From positions 1 through 6,699 of the forward strand of contig DCSN01000175.1 in the NCBI GenBank assembly GCA_002325645.1: a DNA stretch of 6,699 nucleotides. Reading direction: 5' to 3'. Source of the stretch: Pseudanabaena sp. UBA1465. Lineage in GTDB: Bacteria; Cyanobacteriota; Cyanobacteriia; Pseudanabaenales; Pseudanabaenaceae. Below, piece after piece: positions 1-5,750 of this stretch. Both the position numbers and the translations under genes were made by a program. The notes under the pieces are model-generated. The model was not told the DNA's origin, ran no database searches, and saw nothing but the letters and a program-made list of their open reading frames with translations. The stretch's first letter is position 1, and each line of letters starts with the position of its first letter.

Positions 1-17
1 TTGTGTGTACACGGTAG

Positions 18-89
18 CTCCCAATGGGAGAGGGGAACAAGAAATTAGTCTTGTTCCCCCACTCCCATTAAGGGAGATGGGGCTGAGGG
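18..89. repeat. GC-rich inverted-repeat element, probable aspA 3' hairpin
   Basis: A perfect 10-bp inverted repeat (GGGGAACAAG at 32-41, CTTGTTCCCC at 50-59, 8-nt loop) is extended by a second 8-bp stem (AATGGGAG at 23-30 with CTCCCATT at 62-69) across a small internal loop. That makes an 18-bp stem starting 20 nt after the aspA stop. Two local hairpins can form instead: CTCCC/GGGAG at 18-30 and CTCCC/GGGAG at 62-76. The right part (62-89) has the CTCCC...GGGAG...GGGGCTGAGGGC pattern that I recall from dispersed intergenic repeats in cyanobacteria, so this may be a mobile-repeat remnant. It could end aspA transcription, but no T-run follows on either strand, so a simple intrinsic terminator is not proven. 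The left edge may continue beyond the window. Confidence 0.6.
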
Positions 90-1478
90 CTATTCGTTCG
101 GACGACTCATTTGTTCAAGATTGAGAACTTCGGCTAACTTCTCTTCGGTCATCAAACCTTTATCGAGAACGACCTGACGCAAAGATTTACCTGTGGCTAA
201 GGATTCCTTGGCAACATCCGCCGCATTGAGATAACCGATATGAGTATTCAAGGCTGTAACCAGAGAGAGACTACCTTCAGCATAGGCAAGACAACGATCT
301 TCCACTGCGGTAATCCCTCTAATGCACTTGGTTGCGAGAGTATCGATCGCCTTACCTAAAATCTCAATACTATGAATCAAATCGTAGGCAATCAAAGGCA
401 TCATCACATTTAATTCCAATTGACCAGCTTGGGCAGCAAAGGCGATCGCGGTGTCATAGCCAATCACCTGATAACAAACCATATTCGTCATCTCGGCAAT
501 TACAGGATTATATTTTCCGGGCATAATCGATGAACCGGGTTGAACTGGTGGCAACTGAATTTCCCGCAAACCTGTTTTAGGTCCTGAATCCATCAAGCGC
601 AAATCGTTAGCAATTTTGCAGGTATCTTGGGCAAGGTTACGGATCGCCCCTGATACATTTACAAAGGGAGCCATACTTTGCATCGCAGCCATCAAGTTAG
701 GGGCGGGCTTTAGCTCAAAGCCTGTAATTTCGGTCAGTTTTTCGGCAACGCGATCGCAATATTGGGGATGGGTATTTAACCCTGTCCCTGAAGCACTACC
801 ACCTAGCCCTAGGGTTTTGAGATCATTAGCCGCTTGGTGAATCCGTCTAACATGATCGCTAATAATTTGGGCGTAGGCTTGAAATTCATCGCCAAGTCTG
901 ACGGGAACAGCATCTTGTAAATGGGTGCGTCCAGATTTAACGATTCCTGCAAAGGCGATCGCCTTAATCCGTAACTGCTCATTGAGGTTTGCCAAGGCAG
1001 GAAACAGCACATGATCTAAAGCTAATAATGCGCCAATCCGAATCGCTGTGGGGATCACATCATTGGTGGATTGACCATAATTAACGTGATCATTAGGATT
1101 CACATTCTGATAATTGCCTTTCACATCATCCAAAATTTCAAGGGCGCGATTGGCTAATACTTCATTAATATTCATGTGATGCGATGTCCCAGCCCCCGCT
1201 TGGTACACATCCACCACAAATTGATCGCGCAAAGCCCCATCTAAAATCTCATCCGCCGCCGCCGCGATCGCCATGCCCATCCCGACAGGAATACAACCAA
1301 GTTCGGCATTAACTAATGCAGTTGCTTTTTTGATCAGCAAGCAAGCATCCACAAAGGTGGGGAGGGGCTTGAGTCCACTAATTTTAAAATTATCGATCGC
1401 CCTAACGGTTTGGATACCATAGTAAACATCATCGGGCAGGGACATTTCCCCCATAGAGTCGCGTTCGGTTCTAGTCAT
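90..1478 (-). CDS. aspA: Aspartate ammonia-lyase (aspartase)
   Basis: A 462-residue cytosolic enzyme of the fumarase/aspartase superfamily, predicted to interconvert L-aspartate with fumarate plus ammonia and so link nitrogen metabolism to the TCA cycle. Visible signatures are GAGTS (95-99), QSTND (136-140), GRTHLQDAVP (183-192), GTGLNT (231-236) and the flexible catalytic loop GSSIMPGKYNP (315-325). By alignment from memory to Bacillus AspB, S316 is the catalytic base and T98, S137, T138, N139, T185, H186, K322 and N324 are substrate-binding. The C-terminal region (about 383-455, TKCIRGI to the SLRQVVLDKGLMTEEKL stretch) is typical of aspartases. RTHLQDAVP matches AspB/AnsB, whereas E. coli AspA has RTQLQDAVP. 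Class II fumarase is the main alternative, but VYYGIQTVRAIDNF (18-31) and QDAVP favour aspartase. The ATG is the first start after an in-frame TAA at 1491-1493; only a weak SD (AAGAGA) precedes it. Four HIP1 sites lie inside, consistent with a long-resident gene. Confidence 0.87.
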   Translation of the reverse strand: MTRTERDSMGEMSLPDDVYYGIQTVRAIDNFKISGLKPLPTFVDACLLIKKATALVNAELGCIPVGMGMAIAAAADEILDGALRDQFVVDVYQAGAGTSHHMNINEVLANRALEILDDVKGNYQNVNPNDHVNYGQSTNDVIPTAIRIGALLALDHVLFPALANLNEQLRIKAIAFAGIVKSGRTHLQDAVPVRLGDEFQAYAQIISDHVRRIHQAANDLKTLGLGGSASGTGLNTHPQYCDRVAEKLTEITGFELKPAPNLMAAMQSMAPFVNVSGAIRNLAQDTCKIANDLRLMDSGPKTGLREIQLPPVQPGSSIMPGKYNPVIAEMTNMVCYQVIGYDTAIAFAAQAGQLELNVMMPLIAYDLIHSIEILGKAIDTLATKCIRGITAVEDRCLAYAEGSLSLVTALNTHIGYLNAADVAKESLATGKSLRQVVLDKGLMTEEKLAEVLNLEQMSRPNE

Positions 1479-1509
1479 AGGTTCTCTTACTTATGGGCTG
1501 TTGTTGGGC

Positions 1510-1558
1510 TATTAACTGACTACTTACTTTATTAACTTGGCAAGTCTAGATTAATCTA
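1510..1558. promoter_or_regulatory. Direct repeats and two palindromes upstream of aspA
   Basis: The 95-bp spacer between the OLD-like gene stop and the aspA start holds an 8-bp direct repeat TATTAACT at 1510-1517 and 1530-1537, exactly 20 bp apart. Next to it are an interrupted palindrome ACTTG-G-CAAGT (1535-1545) and a perfect 12-bp palindrome TAGATTAATCTA (1547-1558). The arrangement resembles a regulator-binding region for aspA. I see no good -35/-10 pair and no NtcA-type GTA-N8-TAC site. The palindromes might instead weakly end the upstream transcript. Function is inferred from position only. Confidence 0.35.
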
Positions 1559-1573
1559 ATTTACGCATTAATA

Positions 1574-3526
1574 TCAAAGTCTATTCAAGAAATTCCATTG
1601 ATTCATCCAAGTAGCTTTTGTCACAGCTTTAATGATTTCGATCAAATCAGTCTCGCAGGCAAACTTAACTTCATATCGTTGAGTAACTGCATTAATGACC
1701 GATTCAACTTCATCTTTACGCATTAACCAATAATAATTACCTGTTTCCAAGGTATTTTGTAAATTCTTTCTGACTAAATTAGTTAACTGAATATCACTTT
1801 GTGGAATAATCGATGGTTTGCCAAATAAACTATTTGTTTTTTCTCTAATATCTCTATACCTTTGAGCTTCTTCTTCAATAAATTTATCAGTATATTTTAC
1901 TTGTAATAACAAATAAACTTTAGCATATTCAATTTGAAGAGATACCAATATGTCGTTTCTATCAATTTCATGATTAGTTTTAATCTCTAGCCATTGACTA
2001 ATTAGAGAAGATAATAATTCTAAATTCTCAAAAATGGTAGATTCAAAAGTGTAAGCCTCACAGCTAAATACGTCTAGTTGATATTTTTGTTTAAACTTAG
2101 TAATAATTGCCTGTTGATGATCATGGTTTAGATAATCCTTATCAATCACCACACAGGATTTTTGCCATAGATTATGACCATTTTTAATCGCAGAAAACAC
2201 AGTTTTATAAGCGAGTATATTTTCAAATACTTCACTAATCCCTCCTAAAACCCAAAACATATATCGCTTTCTAAGTCCCAATTGCTGTTTGAGTAATACA
2301 TTTAGATATCGAGCATCATCTTCACCTTCGACAAAAATTAAGCGATCGCATTCTATAGCATTAATGAAATCTAGTCCTGTTATTTCACCAACTGTGCGAA
2401 TAATCGGATTAATTAAGGATGGATAAATCCCCTTAAAGCGTGGCTGTAATTTCTCAATTTCAGTCTCATTTATGGGATGATATTCACCAATAGATTTGCC
2501 ATCTAAATGAAATAGTTGTTCAACAGGAACTGAACGAATAAAAGATTCATTATGAGTAGAAATAATAATTTGAGTATTGCTCGCAAATCTACTAATTATT
2601 TCGATTAAACGCTTTTGAATATCTCGATGAATATAGCTATCAGGCTCATCGAGCATAACCAATCGCAGTTCTTTACCTTGCAGATCTACTAAATAAAAAT
2701 TAACTAGTATTTCAATTAGTTGTAATGTACCACTGCCTAATAATGAAATGTCTTTAGGATTTTCGTTTGATTGAATTTTATATTTGACAATAATATGACT
2801 ATCTTGACCATCATCAAAAGTAATATCAAATGATATTTTACTTTGATTGTTAAATAAAATGTAAGCTAAATCTCTTTGAAACATATCAAAAGTTGCAGGA
2901 AATTTAGAAATTTGCAATAGTCTATTTCTAATAACTGAACTAGATTTATGATCCATACAAGCCTGTTCAACTTCAGTTAAATCTATATATTTCTCAGATA
3001 GAGCCACAGTTGCTATTGGTGAAGCATAGTAAATGCTAAATGGATTTGGCAATGATCTAAAAAATGAATTAAATTTTACAAAATCAAAATTTGTATATTT
3101 ATCTAGTTCAATTTTGTAATTATGAACTAATTCGCTAATACTGAACTTAATCTCAAGAATTTCACCTTCAGTATTTTGACCCTCAGTATTTTGGAATGTT
3201 ATACCTAGCTTTATCTTATTTTTTATTTGACATTCATAAAAAATATCTTCAAAATTTGGACTACTAATACTATTCAACTGTTCAAAGCTAAAGTTTCGAT
3301 TTGCTCTAAATCCTAGTATCCAATCTCCTTTGTTATATTTTTTTTGATTTCTAATTGCTTGAGTTATAAGTTTAGTAAAGCATTCATGCCATAGAGATAG
3401 AGCTTCAAGAATTGTGGTCTTGCCAGAATTATTTTTGCCTGTCAATATATTGACATCTTGATTAAAATATATAGTTATGTCTTGAAATGATTTAAAGTTC
3501 TGGACTTGAAATTTTTGAACAAACAT
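1574..3526 (-). CDS. OLD-like ATPase with TOPRIM nuclease domain (putative defence protein)
   Basis: A 650-residue protein with an ABC/SMC-type ATPase followed by a TOPRIM domain, the architecture of OLD-family (overcoming lysogenization defect) ATP-dependent nucleases. ATPase motifs are Walker A GKNNSGKT (30-37), signature-like LLGSGTLQL (262-270), Walker B VMLDEPD (290-296) and switch histidine STHNE (323-327). TOPRIM motifs are FVEGEDD (398-404; E400, D403, D404) and VVIDKDY (459-465; D462, D464), so metal-binding acidic residues are intact. EAYTFE (490-495) and a helical tail follow; EAYTFE resembles the Y-x-x-E segment of DUF4435 TOPRIMs (AriB of PARIS). It is longer than P2 OLD or GajA (about 580 aa), and no UvrD-like GajB is adjacent. 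Base composition is about 30% GC by eye against 45-50% in neighbours, with only one HIP1, suggesting transfer. An upstream TTG at 3541 directly after a stop would add five residues; the ATG at 3526 gives the usual short lead into the QVQNFKSF strand. No SD is visible for either start. Substrate and trigger are unknown. Confidence 0.85.
   Translation of the reverse strand: MFVQKFQVQNFKSFQDITIYFNQDVNILTGKNNSGKTTILEALSLWHECFTKLITQAIRNQKKYNKGDWILGFRANRNFSFEQLNSISSPNFEDIFYECQIKNKIKLGITFQNTEGQNTEGEILEIKFSISELVHNYKIELDKYTNFDFVKFNSFFRSLPNPFSIYYASPIATVALSEKYIDLTEVEQACMDHKSSSVIRNRLLQISKFPATFDMFQRDLAYILFNNQSKISFDITFDDGQDSHIIVKYKIQSNENPKDISLLGSGTLQLIEILVNFYLVDLQGKELRLVMLDEPDSYIHRDIQKRLIEIISRFASNTQIIISTHNESFIRSVPVEQLFHLDGKSIGEYHPINETEIEKLQPRFKGIYPSLINPIIRTVGEITGLDFINAIECDRLIFVEGEDDARYLNVLLKQQLGLRKRYMFWVLGGISEVFENILAYKTVFSAIKNGHNLWQKSCVVIDKDYLNHDHQQAIITKFKQKYQLDVFSCEAYTFESTIFENLELLSSLISQWLEIKTNHEIDRNDILVSLQIEYAKVYLLLQVKYTDKFIEEEAQRYRDIREKTNSLFGKPSIIPQSDIQLTNLVRKNLQNTLETGNYYWLMRKDEVESVINAVTQRYEVKFACETDLIEIIKAVTKATWMNQWNFLNRL
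3164..3193 (-). repeat. 15-bp in-frame tandem duplication in the OLD-like gene
   Basis: Two adjacent 15-bp units (3164-3178 and 3179-3193) differ at one base (3167 T versus 3182 C, plus strand). On the coding strand each encodes QNTEG, giving QNTEGQNTEG at residues 112-121. The length keeps the frame, and the site lies in the poorly conserved part between Walker A and the ABC signature. Confidence 0.9.
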
Positions 3527-3529
3527 AAC

Positions 3530-3560
3530 TATATATTTCAATTAATTATTGTTAGGTCAA
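3530..3560 (-). promoter_or_regulatory. Possible promoter of the OLD-like gene
   Basis: On the minus strand TTGACC (3555-3560, five of six to the -35 consensus) is followed after 19 bp by TATATA (3530-3535), just upstream of the ATG at 3526. Transcription would then begin at or beside the ATG, giving a leaderless or nearly leaderless message, in line with the absence of an SD. The region is very AT-rich, so chance matches are likely and the 19-bp spacer is long. Confidence 0.25.
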
Positions 3561-3576
3561 CAGAATTTTCCTATTG

Positions 3577-4242
3577 CTAATTTGAACTTGGGCTAGAGTT
3601 AGGACTTGGTGAACTCTCAGGACTATCACTAGGACTAACGGAGGGTGTGGGTGGTGTTGACACCTTTGGCAAGGGTTTAGTTTGGGTGGGTACAGGCTGC
3701 ACTGGTTTTGTTTCTGGCTTTGGTGTGGGGACAAAGTACAGAACCGTGGCGGCGATCGCCAAACTAATTACCCCAGCGATCGCGGGTACGGCTTGACTAT
3801 TTAACTGAGCCTGCGATCGATAATCAGAGATCTGGGTCACTAAACGCAAATCTGGCAAGGTTGTCGCATCGCAGCACAAACGATCCAAACTCTCCATCAA
3901 GTCAAAAAGCTGAACCGTATTTAGTTTAATTTCAATCTTTTTGGTGGTATTTGCATTAGCTTCGTTAGCATTAATTGAGAGCAAATGAAGATATTTCCCC
4001 TCTGGCTCCAGACGTACATGCCCCTCAGGGATTGTCAAAGGAGTATTGCTTTTTAAAGCTTGAGCGTAGGCCCCAACAACTTTAACTAATGCTTTTAGAA
4101 GATCGAGACCACCTTCGATCGCTTCAGGCTGATGACTAAAGCGACAACTGAACCCACTCAGGATTGATAGGGTATCCCCAGAGGTACTGATGCCATCAAT
4201 CAGTAAGGTACAACTTGGCAAACTATAGCTGCGCTGAATCAT
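3577..4242 (-). CDS. DUF4335 family protein with C-terminal membrane anchor and Pro/Ser-rich tail
   Basis: A 221-residue protein recognised as DUF4335, a cyanobacterial family of unknown function. Family-like segments are the N-terminus QRSYSLPSCTLLIDG (3-17), the helix LLKALVKVVGAYAQAL (48-63) and TVQLFDLMESLDRL (109-122), followed by TTLPDLRL (127-134). A single hydrophobic segment (about 152-171, PAIAGVISLAIAATVLYF) is a probable transmembrane helix. It is followed by a 50-residue low-complexity tail (172-221) made almost wholly of Pro, Thr, Ser, Lys and Gln, likely disordered. No signal peptide is seen, so the globular part is probably cytoplasmic with the tail across the membrane, though topology is inferred. 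Its ATG overlaps the stop of the DUF3038 gene, so both are probably made together and may act as partners. Two HIP1 sites lie 16 bp apart in the code for the membrane segment. Confidence 0.85.
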   Translation of the reverse strand: MIQRSYSLPSCTLLIDGISTSGDTLSILSGFSCRFSHQPEAIEGGLDLLKALVKVVGAYAQALKSNTPLTIPEGHVRLEPEGKYLHLLSINANEANANTTKKIEIKLNTVQLFDLMESLDRLCCDATTLPDLRLVTQISDYRSQAQLNSQAVPAIAGVISLAIAATVLYFVPTPKPETKPVQPVPTQTKPLPKVSTPPTPSVSPSDSPESSPSPNSSPSSN

Positions 4243-4244
4243 TA
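4240..4244 (-). promoter_or_regulatory. TAATG stop-start overlap coupling DUF3038 to DUF4335
   Basis: On the minus strand the TAA of the DUF3038 gene (4242-4244) and the ATG of the DUF4335 gene (4240-4242) share one base. There is no good SD directly before the ATG; the sequence just upstream is a HIP1 site (4246-4253). This points to termination-reinitiation, and hence matched synthesis of the two proteins. Confidence 0.85.
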
Positions 4245-4829
4245 GGCGATCGCTCCATCAAACAGACTATTCCATAGACGATATTCACCTGCGACCCCAC
4301 TACATAGCAAGAGTCGAGTTAGAAGTTGCAAGGCTAGTTCGCGAATTTCTTCATTATCTAGGGGCGAAGGCGATCGCATCCGACCAATATATAAAGACTT
4401 AAAGCGATCGATATAATTTTCTAAATGGGCTTGATTTTGTTGCAATCCTAGCGCCTCAATCTTGCCTTCACTAATTTGTTGCTGCGTGCTAATCAAAAAG
4501 CGCAAACCTGTATCTAGCTGCCTAGTCAGAGTACAGACAATTTTTACCAAAGCCTTTAACTCATCCCAACTAAGACTAGCTCTCTGATAGTTGCGGCGCA
4601 ATGGATTAGTGTTACGCAGTCGCCAAAAAGCAACACGACTAGGAATCGTCTTTTGTAAACCTAATTGTTCGATCAAGACCAGCATGACCTCAACTGCTTC
4701 TAAATCCAGCGCCTCGAGCGCTAGAAGCAGATGATCAATATCCATACGGACACTGCGGGGACAACCCCTAACAAAGTCTTTAGGAACCTGTAAATCGAGG
4801 ATTTCTGGAGCCGAAATATTTAACTGCAT
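4242..4829 (-). CDS. DUF3038 family protein
   Basis: A 195-residue, mostly helical, probably soluble protein recognised as DUF3038, a conserved cyanobacterial family of unknown function. The clearest family block is IPSRVAFWRLRNTNPLRR (62-79), preceded by IDHLLLALEALDLE (31-44) and followed by LKALVKIV (91-98), LENYIDRFKSLY (136-147) and a C-terminal helix ending in RLWNSLFDGAIA. No membrane segment or metal-binding motif is visible. Start choice is uncertain. The frame stays open upstream to a TTG at 4892, which would add 21 residues, but neither start has a clear SD. The ATG at 4829 was preferred because the sequence after it (ISAPEILDLQVPKD) leads directly into the family core. It lies 107 bp after the rpsD stop in the same direction, with no strong terminator between, so cotranscription with rpsD is possible. 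Two HIP1 sites are present, one of them at the 3' end. Confidence 0.83.
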   Translation of the reverse strand: MQLNISAPEILDLQVPKDFVRGCPRSVRMDIDHLLLALEALDLEAVEVMLVLIEQLGLQKTIPSRVAFWRLRNTNPLRRNYQRASLSWDELKALVKIVCTLTRQLDTGLRFLISTQQQISEGKIEALGLQQNQAHLENYIDRFKSLYIGRMRSPSPLDNEEIRELALQLLTRLLLCSGVAGEYRLWNSLFDGAIA

Positions 4830-4936
4830 AATTCGCAGTGAAGTTGAACCTAATAGAGTGTACCCAATGGGAAGGCTTTCAGCTACAAGCAATTTATCTA
4901 AAGATACAACAAAGCCCGTAGCTGATTGCTTTAACC

Positions 4937-5545
4937 TTAAGCTTGGCGTGAGTAGTACTCAATAACCAGCAGTTCGTTCACTTGCAGAGCAACCCATTCG
5001 CGTTCAACAACGCCATTGACTTTGCCAGTAAACTTAGCCTTGTCGAATTCCAAGTGACTAGGAATGTTGGACAGACCTGGGAATTCGAGGTTGCGCTCAA
5101 CGATCTTTTTCGATTTTTCGTTGTCTTTGACGCTAATTACTTCACCAGGACGAACACCGTAGCTAGGAATGGTGACACTCTTACCATTAATAGTGATATG
5201 TCCATGATTTACCAGTTGGCGTGCCGCAGGAATCGTTGGTGCTAAACCTAAACGAAAAACGGTATTGTCTAAACGCATTTCTAGCAATTGCAACAATACA
5301 AGCCCTGTTGAACCCTTAACTCTTCTAGCTCGACGCACATAGCGTAGTAGTTGAGTTTCGGTCAGACCATAGTTAAAACGTAATTTTTGTTTTTCTTCGA
5401 GACGCACAGCATACTCAGAGCGCTTTTTGCGATCTTGACCATGTTGTCCAGGTGGATATGCGTGCTTCGGTTGTTTGCGACTTAGACCGGGAAGCTCTCC
5501 GAGTCTTCTGACGATTCTGAGGCGCGGACCTCTATAACGGGACAT
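4937..5545 (-). CDS. rpsD: 30S ribosomal protein S4
   Basis: A 202-residue primary 16S rRNA-binding protein that nucleates assembly of the small-subunit body and contributes to decoding fidelity. The N-terminal domain starts MSRYRGPRLRIVRRLG. EEKQKLRFNYGLTETQLLRYVRRA (50-73) and the S4 RNA-binding domain (about 89-153) follow, including EMRLDNTVFRLG (89-100) and the LVNHGHITING turn (111-121). The C-terminal WVALQVNELLVIEYYSR (184-200) is typical. There are no cysteines anywhere, so this is the zinc-free form, as in cyanobacteria and plastids; near-matching plastid blocks such as KGSTG...LLQLLEMRLDN support this. Length is normal for the family. The start is firm because of a strong SD. It stands alone rather than in an alpha-operon ribosomal cluster. 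Confidence 0.98.
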   Translation of the reverse strand: MSRYRGPRLRIVRRLGELPGLSRKQPKHAYPPGQHGQDRKKRSEYAVRLEEKQKLRFNYGLTETQLLRYVRRARRVKGSTGLVLLQLLEMRLDNTVFRLGLAPTIPAARQLVNHGHITINGKSVTIPSYGVRPGEVISVKDNEKSKKIVERNLEFPGLSNIPSHLEFDKAKFTGKVNGVVEREWVALQVNELLVIEYYSRQA

Positions 5546-5547
5546 AG

Positions 5548-5557
5548 CTCCTTCCTT
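5548..5557 (-). promoter_or_regulatory. Ribosome-binding site of rpsD
   Basis: The minus strand reads AAGGAAGGAG and then CT before the ATG. This is a doubled SD: the inner AGGAG sits only 2 nt from the start codon and the outer AAGGA has a more usual 7-nt spacing. It is the strongest SD in the window and fixes the rpsD start. Confidence 0.8.
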
Positions 5558-5586
5558 ATTACTGTTGAAAACTTGACAGCCTATCT

Positions 5587-5592
5587 AGTATA
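5587..5592 (-). promoter_or_regulatory. Possible -10 box of rpsD
   Basis: The minus strand carries TATACT (five of six to TATAAT), about 41 nt upstream of the rpsD ATG, which would give a leader of roughly 35 nt. No good -35 element lies 16-19 bp upstream. The rest of the spacer up to the terminator (5593-5750) is AT-rich with one HIP1 at 5714; I see no gene or structured leader there. Confidence 0.35.
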
Positions 5593-5750
5593 TGGCAATT
5601 CTGCTAAAAAGCTTTACAAAAAATGAGTTTCCGATCAATGCTTGTATACAGGGCATTTTGAGACTGATTAGCTCTAATACTGAAATTTAAGTGTTGATAT
5701 ATTCAGATTGGCGGCGATCGCTATAGCAATGCAAGCTTTGTGGTTAATAT

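Larger units (their letters stand above)
442..5721. repeat. HIP1 octamers (GCGATCGC), ten copies
   Basis: Perfect GCGATCGC palindromes start at 442, 750, 955, 1264, 2342, 3752, 3776, 4246, 4370 and 5714 (8 bp each; the range given spans the first to the last). HIP1 is a hallmark of many cyanobacterial genomes and is expected by chance only about once per 65 kb. Four copies are in aspA, two in the DUF4335 gene, two in the DUF3038 gene, one in the spacer upstream of rpsD, and only one in the roughly 2-kb OLD-like gene. rpsD and the prohibitin gene have none. Confidence 0.95.

Noticed and set aside
332..840. Plus-strand open frames within aspA (64 and 74 aa)
   Set aside because: They lie antisense inside a well-conserved enzyme gene, have no SD or recognisable protein features, and are explained as frame shadows.
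809..1012. 67-aa minus-strand frame overlapping aspA
   Set aside because: Alternative frame of the aspartase coding sequence with no independent support.
1574..3526. Gabija system (GajA plus GajB)
   Set aside because: No UvrD-like helicase gene is next to it in the window; both neighbours are identified as unrelated genes.
3552..3734. 60-aa His/Pro/Gln-rich frame over the DUF4335 tail
   Set aside because: Out-of-frame reading of the low-complexity Pro/Ser tail; the composition follows from the repeats.
4910..4935. Weak hairpin AAAGC...GCTTT between rpsD and DUF3038 as a terminator
   Set aside because: Only 5 bp with a 12-nt loop and no T-run; too weak to call, so read-through from rpsD remains open.
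4982..5245. 87-aa plus-strand frame antisense to rpsD
   Set aside because: Overlaps a certain ribosomal protein gene and shows no start signal or protein motif.
5573..5578. Plus-strand TTGACA near the rpsD start as a promoter
   Set aside because: No -10 at a suitable distance and no plus-strand gene downstream.
5622..5660. Very short 12-codon plus-strand reading frame in the rpsD upstream spacer
   Set aside because: Too short, no SD, no conservation evidence available.
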